The notes beneath the pieces were generated by a model. That model had not been told where the DNA came from, ran no database searches, and saw only the letters and a program-made list of their open reading frames with translations. 64,000 nucleotides of DNA. Source: a bacterium. Lineage in GTDB: Bacteria; Chloroflexota; Anaerolineae; Caldilineales; Caldilineaceae. The translations under genes and the position numbers were made by a program. Each line of letters starts with the position of its first letter. Positions within the stretch are counted from its first letter, which is position 1. This document shows, piece by piece, positions 33,746-43,700 of this stretch. Location of the stretch: contig WGMT01000062.1 in the NCBI GenBank assembly GCA_016124945.1, forward strand, positions 62,001 to 126,000, written 5' to 3'.

Positions 33746-33904
33746 TCTAATACATGAAATGTTGCGTTAAGCGCAGTGGATGTAGCCCTCTATCCTGCTC
33801 TCGGTGCTCTGCCCCCTTGTGCCATGTAGCTAACAAAGTGTCATTCTGTGGTAGATGGGTTGGGTGTAACCCATCAAACATTACAGTACGGATCAACGAA
33901 CTCT

Positions 33905-34609
33905 ATGAATACTGAGCAGCCAAAGAACCGTGTCGAAGTGATTGATCGTGAAGGATGGCGTAAGGACTACGCGTTGGATAAAGCGATCTTGCATATCGGC
34001 AGCGACAGCCGTAATGATATCGTGCTTGAATCAACGCGCGGTATGGGGATTGAAGCGCGACATGCACAACTGATTGCGGCTTCTGCCGGGCGTGGTTATC
34101 GGCTGGTGAACCTTGGGCAAAACCCGATTACACTTCCTGGCCAGGGTATGCTGGTTCCGCCCCGGAGTTCCGCCGATTTGTTCGATGGTGATGTAATGCA
34201 GATTGGCGAGCATACTTTTCGCTTCTTTATTGCTCAAGGTGTTTCGCAGGCGATTAGTCTGAGTTTTCGATTGTCTGACACCCTGTTGACAGTCGATGCT
34301 CAACTGGAAGGCATTGTCACAGTACAGAATTTGGGCAATGCGCCTGGTGTTCAGTTTAAGCTTAGTGTTGAAGGGCTTACCCCTGCCTGGTATGAACTCG
34401 GTCCTGGACCAATCCTCTTCCCGGGAGCACAGAAAGACGTGCCAATTCGGCTCCGGCATGCACTTGACCCAACCATTCCTGCGGGCCGTCGCACGGTAAC
34501 CATACGCACCACCGCCTCTGCGGCCTACCCAGGTGAAAGTGCTGTTGTCTCACAGACGATACAGATTGCGCCTTATCGCAAACATTCTGTACGGTTAATC
34601 GCTGTGTGA
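33905..34609 (+). CDS. FHA-domain protein with Ig-like C-terminal domain
   Basis: 234 aa from the ATG at 33905; an in-frame GTG at 33848 is possible but the homology-bearing part starts later. Residues 10-105 form a forkhead-associated-like domain (AILHIGSDSRNDIVLES, ARHAQLIAA, LVNLGQNPITLPG, LFDGDVMQIGEHTFRF). The canonical GR-S-H core reads IGS..N and RHA, so phosphothreonine binding is uncertain. Residues 115-234 form a beta-sandwich ending AYPGESAVVSQTIQIAPYRK, which resembles the domain after the FHA region of the 1069-aa protein. There is no signal peptide. Confidence 0.7.
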   Translation: MNTEQPKNRVEVIDREGWRKDYALDKAILHIGSDSRNDIVLESTRGMGIEARHAQLIAASAGRGYRLVNLGQNPITLPGQGMLVPPRSSADLFDGDVMQIGEHTFRFFIAQGVSQAISLSFRLSDTLLTVDAQLEGIVTVQNLGNAPGVQFKLSVEGLTPAWYELGPGPILFPGAQKDVPIRLRHALDPTIPAGRRTVTIRTTASAAYPGESAVVSQTIQIAPYRKHSVRLIAV

Positions 34610-34620
34610 TTTACTTTCTG

Positions 34621-34669
34621 TTTGAAATCACTTGCTACTTAAGCTCATTACCTATTTGAACTCACTTGC
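34621..34669 (+). repeat. Imperfect 15-bp direct repeat upstream of the vWA gene
   Basis: TTTGAAATCACTTGC (34621-34635) and TTTGAACTCACTTGC (34655-34669) differ at one base and are 34 bp apart start to start. TTGACT with a TGTAAG 17 bp later follows at 34688-34716. They may be an operator for a promoter in front of the vWA gene; this is weak evidence. Confidence 0.45.
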
Positions 34670-34725
34670 AATCAGTCGACCTGATTCTTGACTGATTGCT
34701 TCACTTTGATTGTAAGGGTACCAAG

Positions 34726-37452
34726 ATGGCGGGGATTTTTCGGGGGCGCCTATTTGGCACGTTGACCATGATGTTGCTGCTCTCGTTGATCTGGGTGCGG
34801 CCAATGCTTGCCCAGACTTCGGCGATTGTCATCAATGCCGTGGATGATTCGGCTTTCCCACAAGTAAGTGTCACGGCGACTGTACAAGGCACGTCCGTCG
34901 CAGGTCGCCCGTTGACCGTTGCTGACTTTCAACTCTTTGAGGAGGGTCAACGGGTGCCCGCTTCGTCGATTCTTATCGAATCGGGAGATAGACAACCCCT
35001 TAGCCTGGTAATCGCGGTCGATGTCAGCACCGAAGCCACTGATTTAGTACAGATTCAAAATGGTCTGCTCTCCCTTATCGGCAGAATGAGCCCTGGTGAT
35101 CAGGCGATGATCATCAGCTTTTTTGATGATGTGCGTCTCGTTCAGCCTCTAACCGCCGACCTTGATCAGTTACGCACTGCTATCCGTCAACTCAGTGCAG
35201 GGGGTAACTTTACAGCACTGAACCGCGCCACTGTTGAAGCTTTTACACAAGCACAATCGCTCCCACAAGCACAGCGCGCGGTGCTGATCGTTACCGACAG
35301 TGTGGAAAACATCAGCAATGAAACTGTCAACATTGTTAGCGCCGGCGCGATTCCTGCCTATGTGGTGGCCTATAGCCCTAAAGTGCAAGCTCCTGGTGCT
35401 ATGGCTTCCTTTGCCCAACAGATCGGCGCCGATCTCACACTAGTGGAGACAGCAACCGCGGCACAAGTCCGCTTACAGACCCTTGCAATTGGATCCGGCT
35501 CGCGTACAGTTCAAATACGCTTTACTTCGTCTATCCCGGCTGATAATGGTGACCATACAATCTCAATCAATCTGAGCGAAGGAAGCGCCGAAGATCGCGA
35601 CAACGGTATTTTCCGCGCCCGCTCAGGCACGGTGACAATAGATACTCCGTCTCTGACAAACGGCGCCCGCGTGGGGGGGCTCTTGTCTATCACCCCGGAG
35701 ATCACCGCCCCATCACCGGTGAGGCAGGTTGAGTATCTGCTCAATGGACAGTCCTTGGCTGTGCTCGACACGCCGCCCTACACCTATGCTATCGACACGA
35801 GTACTGTCACACCCGGCAACAATGTCATTGGTCTACGCGCCCTGGACAGTGCAGGCAACCGTGCCGAACACCTTGTGACGGTTACTGTAATTGATCCATT
35901 ACAGATCAATGTACGCACACAGCCTGAACGCTACTACCTCGGGGATCAGATACAGGTGATTGCCGATGTGACAGCACTGAACGGTGTTTCCTCTGTCGAC
36001 TTTCTGCTCAACGATATTGTTGTGGCCGAAGTTGTGACGCCGCCCTACACGTTCATGCTCGATACCACTGGCTATAGTGCCGGGGCTGTACCGCTCACCG
36101 TGCGTGCCCGCGACGCAACAGGTTATGTTGAGAGCATCGCCTTCCCTGTCGAGCTTGCCGCCCCACCACCCCGTTTTTTCTTTACCGAAAATGTTTGGCT
36201 GCGTATCTTCGCTGTACTCAGCATTGTATTGGCAATTGTGCTGGTCTGGTTGCTACTTACCTTTTTGGCAACACTGGCGCGCCGACAGCGTCGCGCTCGT
36301 TTCCTGCTCGAACTACGCAACGAAGGGAATGGCCCCAGCGCATACCTTCTGCGCGCGGACGATCCAAAAGGGCTGCTGACCTTCTCATTCCTGCTCAAAG
36401 GCCTGCGCCTGCAAGGACGAAGCATCATTGAGTGGGAAGCCATTCGCCAGCCTCAGCCCAAATCTATAGCCGTGACCTCAAGCCGTCAAGCATCACCCAC
36501 TATGATAGGTCAAGCGCTTCCAGGTGCAATCTCTGCCGCAACTGTACCAACTGCCGGCACCGCCCAAAAGGCGACCGGCGCTGCGCAGGGCGCCAAAAAG
36601 TCTGCTACGAAGCGTTTCGGCCAGATTGCCTCTTACTTTACCATGGCAACCCGTGCCTTTAGTGGGTTGTTTGGGGCGCTTGCAAATTTTCTCCCTGCAT
36701 CAATGGGCGGCGCCGCTTTGGGACGTGCCGCCTCCGGCGCGCAAGGTGCATACTCTAAATCGATGAGCGTCTATCGAGTGAACCAGGAAGTTGAAGGCGC
36801 CGCCACTGCTGTGCAAGACGGGCGCAATGTCCTCCCCGCCGGTAGTGGACAGCCGTTCGCGTCAGTTGCATCTGCACAGGCGCGCATACCGCAACCAGCA
36901 ACGCAGGCAATTCAGGTTGCACCCTCCGGAATGGTATGGGACGCACCGGCACAGGTCGCCGTTGCGCCGACTTCAGCCGCGCCGACTCTGTCGGATCGTC
37001 TCCCGGCGCACATTGACACCAACGGCCACCAGGGTAACGGCCACCACACCCATGGGTTGGACTCCACCGATCTGCGTACAGACGCAAACGGTGTAACCTA
37101 CCGTCGTGTTGTGCGGCATATTCCCGATTCCGCGTGGACGGAAACACCCGAGATTGCGCCTGGCGACACCCTGTCGTTGGAACTTGTGATCGAACCAAAC
37201 CGTGTCGGTTGGACGAAGTCGTATCCTTTCCAGATCCGCTCGGTGCCGGTTGCAGAAAGTGCAGGATCGCCCTCGCTTACCGAAGAATTAGTGAAAATCC
37301 GCGGCGTTTCCTGGCTGCTCTGGTTCTTTTTACCGCTGTTGGTTGTCGCCGTTGCGGCGGCGATTGTGCTCTTCATGGTTGGCTTCTTGCTGGCTGAATT
37401 TGGTTTCATGCCTATGCAACCCATCCCTTGGCTGCCCTTCGATCTACTTTGA
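34726..37452 (+). CDS. Membrane protein with vWA domain and Ig-like repeats
   Basis: 908 aa from the ATG at 34726 (GTAAGGG upstream). A signal peptide or anchor at residues 8-29 precedes a von Willebrand A domain (about 90-265). The metal site reads LVIAVDVSTEATD (DxSxE rather than DxSxS), with T in NFTALNRA and D in LIVTDSVEN, so the MIDAS is partly altered. Two Ig-like domains follow (about 300-480; TNGARVGGLLSITPEI, VSSVDFLLNDIVVAEVVTPP). A transmembrane helix lies at about 490-516, then a cytoplasmic Ala/Gly/Gln-rich region, and a second transmembrane segment at about 860-890 near the C-terminus. It is a probable surface or envelope assembly protein. Confidence 0.7.
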   Translation: MAGIFRGRLFGTLTMMLLLSLIWVRPMLAQTSAIVINAVDDSAFPQVSVTATVQGTSVAGRPLTVADFQLFEEGQRVPASSILIESGDRQPLSLVIAVDVSTEATDLVQIQNGLLSLIGRMSPGDQAMIISFFDDVRLVQPLTADLDQLRTAIRQLSAGGNFTALNRATVEAFTQAQSLPQAQRAVLIVTDSVENISNETVNIVSAGAIPAYVVAYSPKVQAPGAMASFAQQIGADLTLVETATAAQVRLQTLAIGSGSRTVQIRFTSSIPADNGDHTISINLSEGSAEDRDNGIFRARSGTVTIDTPSLTNGARVGGLLSITPEITAPSPVRQVEYLLNGQSLAVLDTPPYTYAIDTSTVTPGNNVIGLRALDSAGNRAEHLVTVTVIDPLQINVRTQPERYYLGDQIQVIADVTALNGVSSVDFLLNDIVVAEVVTPPYTFMLDTTGYSAGAVPLTVRARDATGYVESIAFPVELAAPPPRFFFTENVWLRIFAVLSIVLAIVLVWLLLTFLATLARRQRRARFLLELRNEGNGPSAYLLRADDPKGLLTFSFLLKGLRLQGRSIIEWEAIRQPQPKSIAVTSSRQASPTMIGQALPGAISAATVPTAGTAQKATGAAQGAKKSATKRFGQIASYFTMATRAFSGLFGALANFLPASMGGAALGRAASGAQGAYSKSMSVYRVNQEVEGAATAVQDGRNVLPAGSGQPFASVASAQARIPQPATQAIQVAPSGMVWDAPAQVAVAPTSAAPTLSDRLPAHIDTNGHQGNGHHTHGLDSTDLRTDANGVTYRRVVRHIPDSAWTETPEIAPGDTLSLELVIEPNRVGWTKSYPFQIRSVPVAESAGSPSLTEELVKIRGVSWLLWFFLPLLVVAVAAAIVLFMVGFLLAEFGFMPMQPIPWLPFDLL

Positions 37453-37483
37453 TCCTTCCTTGTGAAAGGGAAATGCACCAACT

Positions 37484-40400
37484 GTGACAACGTTTGATCA
37501 ACTGGAAATCATCTCGGCGGGTGGGCTGATCGAATTTTACGATCTACTCCCAACTCGCGGTTTAACCAATATCGGCAGCCACCCTGAAAATGACATCGTG
37601 CTTCCTGGGGCAAATGTTGCTCCCTTCCACCTTGTTATTGATCACCGCCTAACACCTGCCCACTTGTTGGTGTTGACCACCGATCACCTGACTAAGCTGG
37701 ACAACGTCCCTCTCTCAACCGAACGTCCCTGGTCGTTGCAAAACTGGGCTTCAATCGAGTTAGGTGGTTACACGATCATCCTGTTGCAGAGTGGCCAGGG
37801 CCCTCGACCCACTGCCGGCCCCACTGCTGCAACCGGCCTTCCTTCTGTGACGCCCACACCGACGCCGCAGGTCACTTCTCGTGCAACGCCGCCTGTCTCA
37901 TCCGCTGTACAATCAGGCTCGGCGACAGCACCGCCCGGCGGCGCGATGAACGTTCCACCAGCTACAGGTGTCGTCTACCCACCGGTGCCCGTGCAGCCGG
38001 GCGCTGCCAATGGCGGCGGCTCGGCTCCTTCTGCCTCTAGCGCCGGTATAGAATGGTCCGAACCCCAACATCAACACAGGCTGCTCTCGCCTGTGCGTGA
38101 TCATGTAGACGAGTTGATCCTGGTGGAAATCGGTGAGCGTGAACTCATTGTCAATGTCGAACAGACAGTCGCCTACCAGTTGAACATTACCAACGCAGGT
38201 GATTTGGTTGCCAGTTTCGATTTGACTGTCGAGGGCGTTGATCCCAGTTGGCTGGTGGTGTTGCCGTCGCGCATTGACCTGAACGATGCTGAATCGGGTG
38301 TGGTGACTGTCACCGTTACGCCGCCGCGCCATCCTTCGAGTAGCGCAGGGCGTTACTTTCTCGCTTTTTCGATTACAACGCCCGAATACCCAGGGCATTA
38401 CACCCAACTTGGCGCAACCCTGGTCATACAGCCCTATTTCAATGTGCAGATCGGCGAACTCTCACACAAACGGCAGACGCTGACCTGGAACCGCCCTGTG
38501 GGTGAAACTTACTTTGCCGTAGCCAACGGCGGCAACAGCGCCGTACAGGTACAACTCGAGGCCCAGGATGAAGAACGCGCCTGTCGCTTTGAATTTCAAC
38601 TTGCCGAACAGGGGCTTACTTTCACCCGCCAGGCAGAATTACTGTTGGCCGCAGGTGATCAAAGTGAAGTTGCCCTGCTCATCGAACCCAATGACCGTCC
38701 GTTGATTAGCCTGCGCAACCGCAGCTACCAATACGATGTACGCGCCACGCCGCTAGGCAGCCAGCAATTCCCCCGCATGCAGGCCGGCCAGGTGAAGGTT
38801 GTGCCGTTGATCGGCAAGGCGCTTATTCTACTCTTTGTCTTTCTTGTGCTCGCGTTGGTGATTGTCATCTTTTCCCCCGAAGTGGATCAGTTCTATCTCA
38901 CCAATAGCGAAGCCACGCCTGTGGCCTCCGTTGTCTATGGCACACCAGTGGTGCTGAATTGGAGCGCCTCGCGCTTCTCCTCTGTTAGCTTGCAAGGCCC
39001 TGGTCTCGCTGTGGCCACACCACGCGCCTTAGGAACGGTTGAGCTACTGCCGATTGAGTCGGAAACCTACAACATCGAAGCGCAGAATTTTATCTCGCGC
39101 ATCGGCATCCCCGCGCTCTTTGGCCGCCGCGATGGATCAACCACGATTCAGGTGATCCCCGTCGATCCGGTGATTTCGCTTCGTGTCGACAAAACCGAGG
39201 TAATCCAGGGCGACTCCGTTCGTATTGACTGGTCCGTGCAACAGGCAGACCGTGCACTGCTCATCATCAACAACAACCCCACACCGCTTCCTACTGAACA
39301 GTTTGTGGGCAGTTTGAGCCTTGTGCCGTCGGCAGATTTGGATGTTCAACTGATTGCCAGCAATCCGTCTGTTGCCAATTCGGGGACGCCCTACGCGCTA
39401 AACGCGCCGGTTCTTTTGGTGACACCCACGCCGACCGATCCGCCGCCGCCGTCTGTACTCGTCTTTTCGGCGGCGCCTGTGGCTGTCACCGCGGGTGAAA
39501 CTGTGAACCTGGAGTGGCGTGTGCGCGACGCCGCCACGGTTTCCATCGAAAACCTGGGTGAGAATCTACCTGCCGAGGGCAGCCGCCAGTTGACGCCCTT
39601 ACAGACCACTACTTTCGTGTTGCGCGCCAACACCGGCGGTGGGCAGGTCTTTGAAGAGGTGACCGTCATTGTGGTGCCGCCGCCCACTGCCACCGCCACA
39701 CCGGCTGCACCGCGCATAGAGTTTTTCCAGGCCTTGCCGAAAGAGATCGTTCGTGGTGGCGTTGAACCCATTCGGCTTTCCTGGTCCATTGCAGGTGATG
39801 TGACCGATGTCGTGATCTTTAGCCCGGATCTGCAAATTCCGGCGAACCTGACGCGTACCGGCACCATCCCCATTTCACCGTTGCAGTCGACCTTCTTCAT
39901 TCTTACCGCATCGAATGGGCCCCAGAGCAGCACCGCTCAGGTAGATGTGACCGTGCTGGAGCCTCCGCCCACGCCTTTGCCTACCGCCACTGCCACGCCT
40001 ACGCTGACACCCACACCCACGCCCACGTTGACGCCTTCGCCGACGCTGACGCCGGTGGTCTCCGTCTCGTTCTTCACCGCTGAGAGCGGCGAAAGCCCCT
40101 CTCGGCCCGACGATGTCCAGTTGGTGGGCTCAGACACCTACCAGATTCGGGTAGGCTCACTGGTGAAGTTGAACTGGGGTGTATCGCCTGAGACGACACG
40201 TCTTCAGTTGCGCGCCGTCAAACTCGATAACTCTACAATCGATTATGGCACGCGCCCGCTAAGTGGTGAGTTTACCTTCCGTTTTGATGGATCGATTCGT
40301 TCATTTGTCATCGCCGCTTTTGGTGACTTCCCGTCTGGGGTCTCCAATTCTCCTGACCGGATAATTACGATCAACGCGCTGGAGATCCGCCCCTCTGCTC

Positions 40401-40693
40401 CCTTCGCCCTCAACGGGACATCGACAGAAGTGCAGAATCAGATCTTTTGGAGCTATGATCCACAGTTCCTTAGCCAGATCCGCTCCTTTAAGATATATCG
40501 AGCGAATTCTAGCGATATGAACTTCTTACCCATTGCCGAAGTAGACCCAACTGTGACATCGTTCACGGATCTTGAACAGCCCACCTGCGGACGCGCTTAC
40601 TTCGTGGTAGCAACCTATAACGACGTTGAAGGCAACGTTCTAGAAACCGACACAACACCCACAAGTTGGTTTAGCAACGTCTGTTCTCAATGA
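37484..40693 (+). CDS. FHA-like/Ig-like single-pass membrane protein with fibronectin-type C-terminus
   Basis: 1069 aa from the GTG at 37484, 31 nt after the vWA gene. Residues 10-110 look FHA-like (GLTNIGSHPENDIVLPGANV), followed by a P/T/S/G linker (110-185). A beta-sandwich similar to the one in the 234-aa FHA protein lies at about 200-325 (VTPPRHPSSSAGRYFLAF, TTPEYPGHYTQL, LVIQPYF). One transmembrane helix lies at about 441-463. Outside are several Ig-like repeats, a PTPT-type spacer (about 825-860) and a C-terminal fibronectin III-like domain (about 970-1065). It is probably a membrane-anchored partner of the secreted proteins encoded next. Confidence 0.65.
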   Translation: MTTFDQLEIISAGGLIEFYDLLPTRGLTNIGSHPENDIVLPGANVAPFHLVIDHRLTPAHLLVLTTDHLTKLDNVPLSTERPWSLQNWASIELGGYTIILLQSGQGPRPTAGPTAATGLPSVTPTPTPQVTSRATPPVSSAVQSGSATAPPGGAMNVPPATGVVYPPVPVQPGAANGGGSAPSASSAGIEWSEPQHQHRLLSPVRDHVDELILVEIGERELIVNVEQTVAYQLNITNAGDLVASFDLTVEGVDPSWLVVLPSRIDLNDAESGVVTVTVTPPRHPSSSAGRYFLAFSITTPEYPGHYTQLGATLVIQPYFNVQIGELSHKRQTLTWNRPVGETYFAVANGGNSAVQVQLEAQDEERACRFEFQLAEQGLTFTRQAELLLAAGDQSEVALLIEPNDRPLISLRNRSYQYDVRATPLGSQQFPRMQAGQVKVVPLIGKALILLFVFLVLALVIVIFSPEVDQFYLTNSEATPVASVVYGTPVVLNWSASRFSSVSLQGPGLAVATPRALGTVELLPIESETYNIEAQNFISRIGIPALFGRRDGSTTIQVIPVDPVISLRVDKTEVIQGDSVRIDWSVQQADRALLIINNNPTPLPTEQFVGSLSLVPSADLDVQLIASNPSVANSGTPYALNAPVLLVTPTPTDPPPPSVLVFSAAPVAVTAGETVNLEWRVRDAATVSIENLGENLPAEGSRQLTPLQTTTFVLRANTGGGQVFEEVTVIVVPPPTATATPAAPRIEFFQALPKEIVRGGVEPIRLSWSIAGDVTDVVIFSPDLQIPANLTRTGTIPISPLQSTFFILTASNGPQSSTAQVDVTVLEPPPTPLPTATATPTLTPTPTPTLTPSPTLTPVVSVSFFTAESGESPSRPDDVQLVGSDTYQIRVGSLVKLNWGVSPETTRLQLRAVKLDNSTIDYGTRPLSGEFTFRFDGSIRSFVIAAFGDFPSGVSNSPDRIITINALEIRPSAPFALNGTSTEVQNQIFWSYDPQFLSQIRSFKIYRANSSDMNFLPIAEVDPTVTSFTDLEQPTCGRAYFVVATYNDVEGNVLETDTTPTSWFSNVCSQ

Positions 40694-40729
40694 TTCAAGC
40701 TCCATCTATCAAAGCCGGCAGGACACACT

Positions 40730-43700
40730 ATGCGTCTTTCTTATCTGTTTGATCGCACAGGCGCGTCGCGCTGGTTGCGCTTGACATTGGCGGCACTGCT
40801 CGCCGTTGCCTTGGGCACTACCCTGTTGGTTGGGCTGGCCCTGGCTCAGGATGAAGAACCAACGCCGCGCCCAACGCCCCAGCCTGCACCTGCGTTGACA
40901 TCACCTGCGGCCATTGGCGGCGGGGTGTCAATCGTGCCGGATACGCCTGATTCATCCTTACCGCCCGAAGGGCGCATCATCGGCCCTACTGCAGCGCCCC
41001 AGTGGATCGTCGACTTGCAGCAGCGCGCCATCTCTGCCGGCGTCGCCACAGACGAACTCATCGTGGCCAAAGTTGGCCCTACCGAAGCCTTCAACGGCGC
41101 AGAGATCTTCTACACAATCACCCTCACCAACACCTCTGATTCGGTCACTCTGCGCAATGTTGCCCTGCGCGATGTACTGCCACGCGGCGCCCTGACTGAT
41201 CTTCGCTGTATCGCCAATACCTGCGAGCAAGTCTTCGAGGAACGCGAGATTCCCGAACCGCTTGGTGGTGTCATCGTTGTCACAGAGACACGTGAACTGA
41301 GTTGGACGGTTGCCGCCATTGCCCCTGGGACATCTGCCACACGCCGTTTTGCCGGGCGTATTGTAGGCTTGGCCGACGGCGCCGAGATCAAAAATCAAGC
41401 CTTCGCCAACTATGCACTCAATGGTGAACGCCTGGCAGCCAGTAGCAACGAAGTGCAAACCATCGTGCGCGTCCGCACAGAGGAAGGGGTTGGCGCAGCG
41501 ATCTCCAAAGCACCCAACTGGTTCTCTAGCGATCGCGGCGGCACGCTGGGGTTGGATTGGGGCGACTTCGATCGTGACGGCGATCTAGATTTGGCCCTGG
41601 CCTCATCCGTGGGTACTACCATCTACCGCAACGACGATGGCGTGCTACGCCGTCTGTGGAGCAACACACGTCGCACCTTCGGCGTGCGCTGGGGTGATTT
41701 CACCGGCGACGGACGCCTGGAACTCATTGCTGTCGGCGATCAGTCGGGAGCGGAAGGGCTGAACTACCTCTATACCATTTCGGGCAACACCGTACAGGAA
41801 GCACAGCGTTTCACGTCCACCGCGCAACTGGTACGCGCCGGCGCCGGCGATTTCAACGGCGACGGTACGCTCGATCTCATTGTAAGCACGAATATAATCA
41901 ACGCCCCCTGTCCGGTGCTCCTCTACACCAACGACGGTACAGGCAAGTTGACCCCATCTTCTACCTGCATCAGCCGTCGCGCCACAGCCAGCATCGGCGT
42001 CGGTGATATTGACAACGACGGCGCGCTCGATTTGGTGCTTGGCCTCTTCCCCAACTCGGTGCAACTCTTCCGCAATGACGGTGCCGGCAATTTCGGCATT
42101 GCTGATGGCAGCGGCGGACGGCGCCCCTCTTTCCCAGTGGACAACTCTACTTCGTTCTTGCCCTACGACTTTGCCTGGGGCGACTACGACGGAGATGGCT
42201 ATCTCGACCTGGCGGCGGCCTACCCGCTGCTGCGTCAGGCACGTATTTACCGCAATTTGGGTGGCAGCGGTTTTGCCGACCCAATTATTCTTCGCACCGA
42301 CCGCTTTCTTACACCCTTCTCACTGGATTGGGGCGACTTCACAGGTGATGGTCGCCTTGACCTCGCTGTGGGTGACCTTGCACCAACTGTCTACAGTTTC
42401 GATGGCACCAACTTTGTTCGCCAGGCTCTACTGACCACCAATGGTCTGAGTGGACAGGTATGGGCGCTGCGCGGTGTAGACGTGGATCAAGATGGTGATC
42501 TCGATCTCACCATCACAAACCGTGATGGACCCAGCTTTATTTTCACCAACTTCGCTCCTGTGCTCTCTCAGGATCTACAGATCGTCCCCACCAACGTCGA
42601 CGTGGCGCGCGCTGCCGCCGCCGATGTGCTATGGGCCGATCTCAACGGCGACGGTAGCTTCGATTTGCTCTTTGCCGCCGGTGAAAATGAGGTATCCAGT
42701 AAACGCTACCTCAATCAACAGGGCTCTTTCGACCGCGAAGACGAGGCCACCCTCTCCGGCTTTGGCCCACACAGCATCGCCGTGGGCGACGTCGACGGTG
42801 ATGGTGCCCTGGATATTGCTATCGGCACGGCACAGAACATTCAAATTTTCTTAGCCGGGAACATTGGCGCTGCCGATTGGACTTCAGATCCGCTCAGCGC
42901 ACGCGTCACCGACATGGCGTGGGGAGACTTCGACGACGACGGCGATCTCGATCTCCTGGTGGCGACGGCAGGTGAGGGCGTGCTCCTCTACCGCAACAAC
43001 GCCGCCGGCCCGGGGATCGTTGGGCTGACGCCCTCGCCGATCTGGCGCTCCACCGCTCGCTTTAATGCCACGGCTGTGGCCTGGGCCGATGTCACCAACG
43101 ACTTTTACCTTGACTTCGCCGTCGCCGTTGACGGCGGCAACAACCTTGTCTTCCTCAATCAGTTGATCCGCAATGCAGGCGTCGTCGCCTTTGAACAGGT
43201 AGCCTGGACACCTGCCGTGACCAATGATCCCACCCGAGATATCGCCTGGGTTGATTATGACGGCGACGGCGATTTTGATCTAAGCGTGGCCAATTACGGA
43301 CAGCCGATTTTGATCTACGGCAATGTCTCATCAGCCGGGCGCTTTGCACTCACCACCCAACCTGTCTGGCAGTCCAGCACCTTCAGCCGTACCGTTGCCA
43401 TCGACTGGGGCGATGTGGACAACGACGGCGATCTCGACCTGGCCGTTGCCAACGACGGTGAGGCCGATCAGCTTTTCATCAATCGCCAAGGACAACTCTT
43501 CTGGCTCTGGTCGTCGCCCGACATCCAGTCCACCACCGGTGTTGCCTTCGGCGATGTAGACAACGACGGTGATCTTGATCTTGCCGTCAGTCAGGACGGA
43601 GGCGGGCGCAACGGCTTCTATGAAAATATGCTTGTTTTACCTGCTCACCTTGGCGACGAATACGCCGCCGGCATCCCCCGGCAGTTTAACCTGCGTTACC

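Larger units (their letters stand above)
33428..33904. other. Intergenic region, 477 bp, with promoter and poly-C tract
   Basis: Separates the eCIS run from the surface-protein gene set. No convincing ORF is present; the left part still has a coding-like composition for about 100 bp without an ORF worth calling. The middle is AT-rich, and the right part holds a good promoter and a C9 run. No terminator hairpin was recognised after the methyltransferase stop. Confidence 0.5.
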
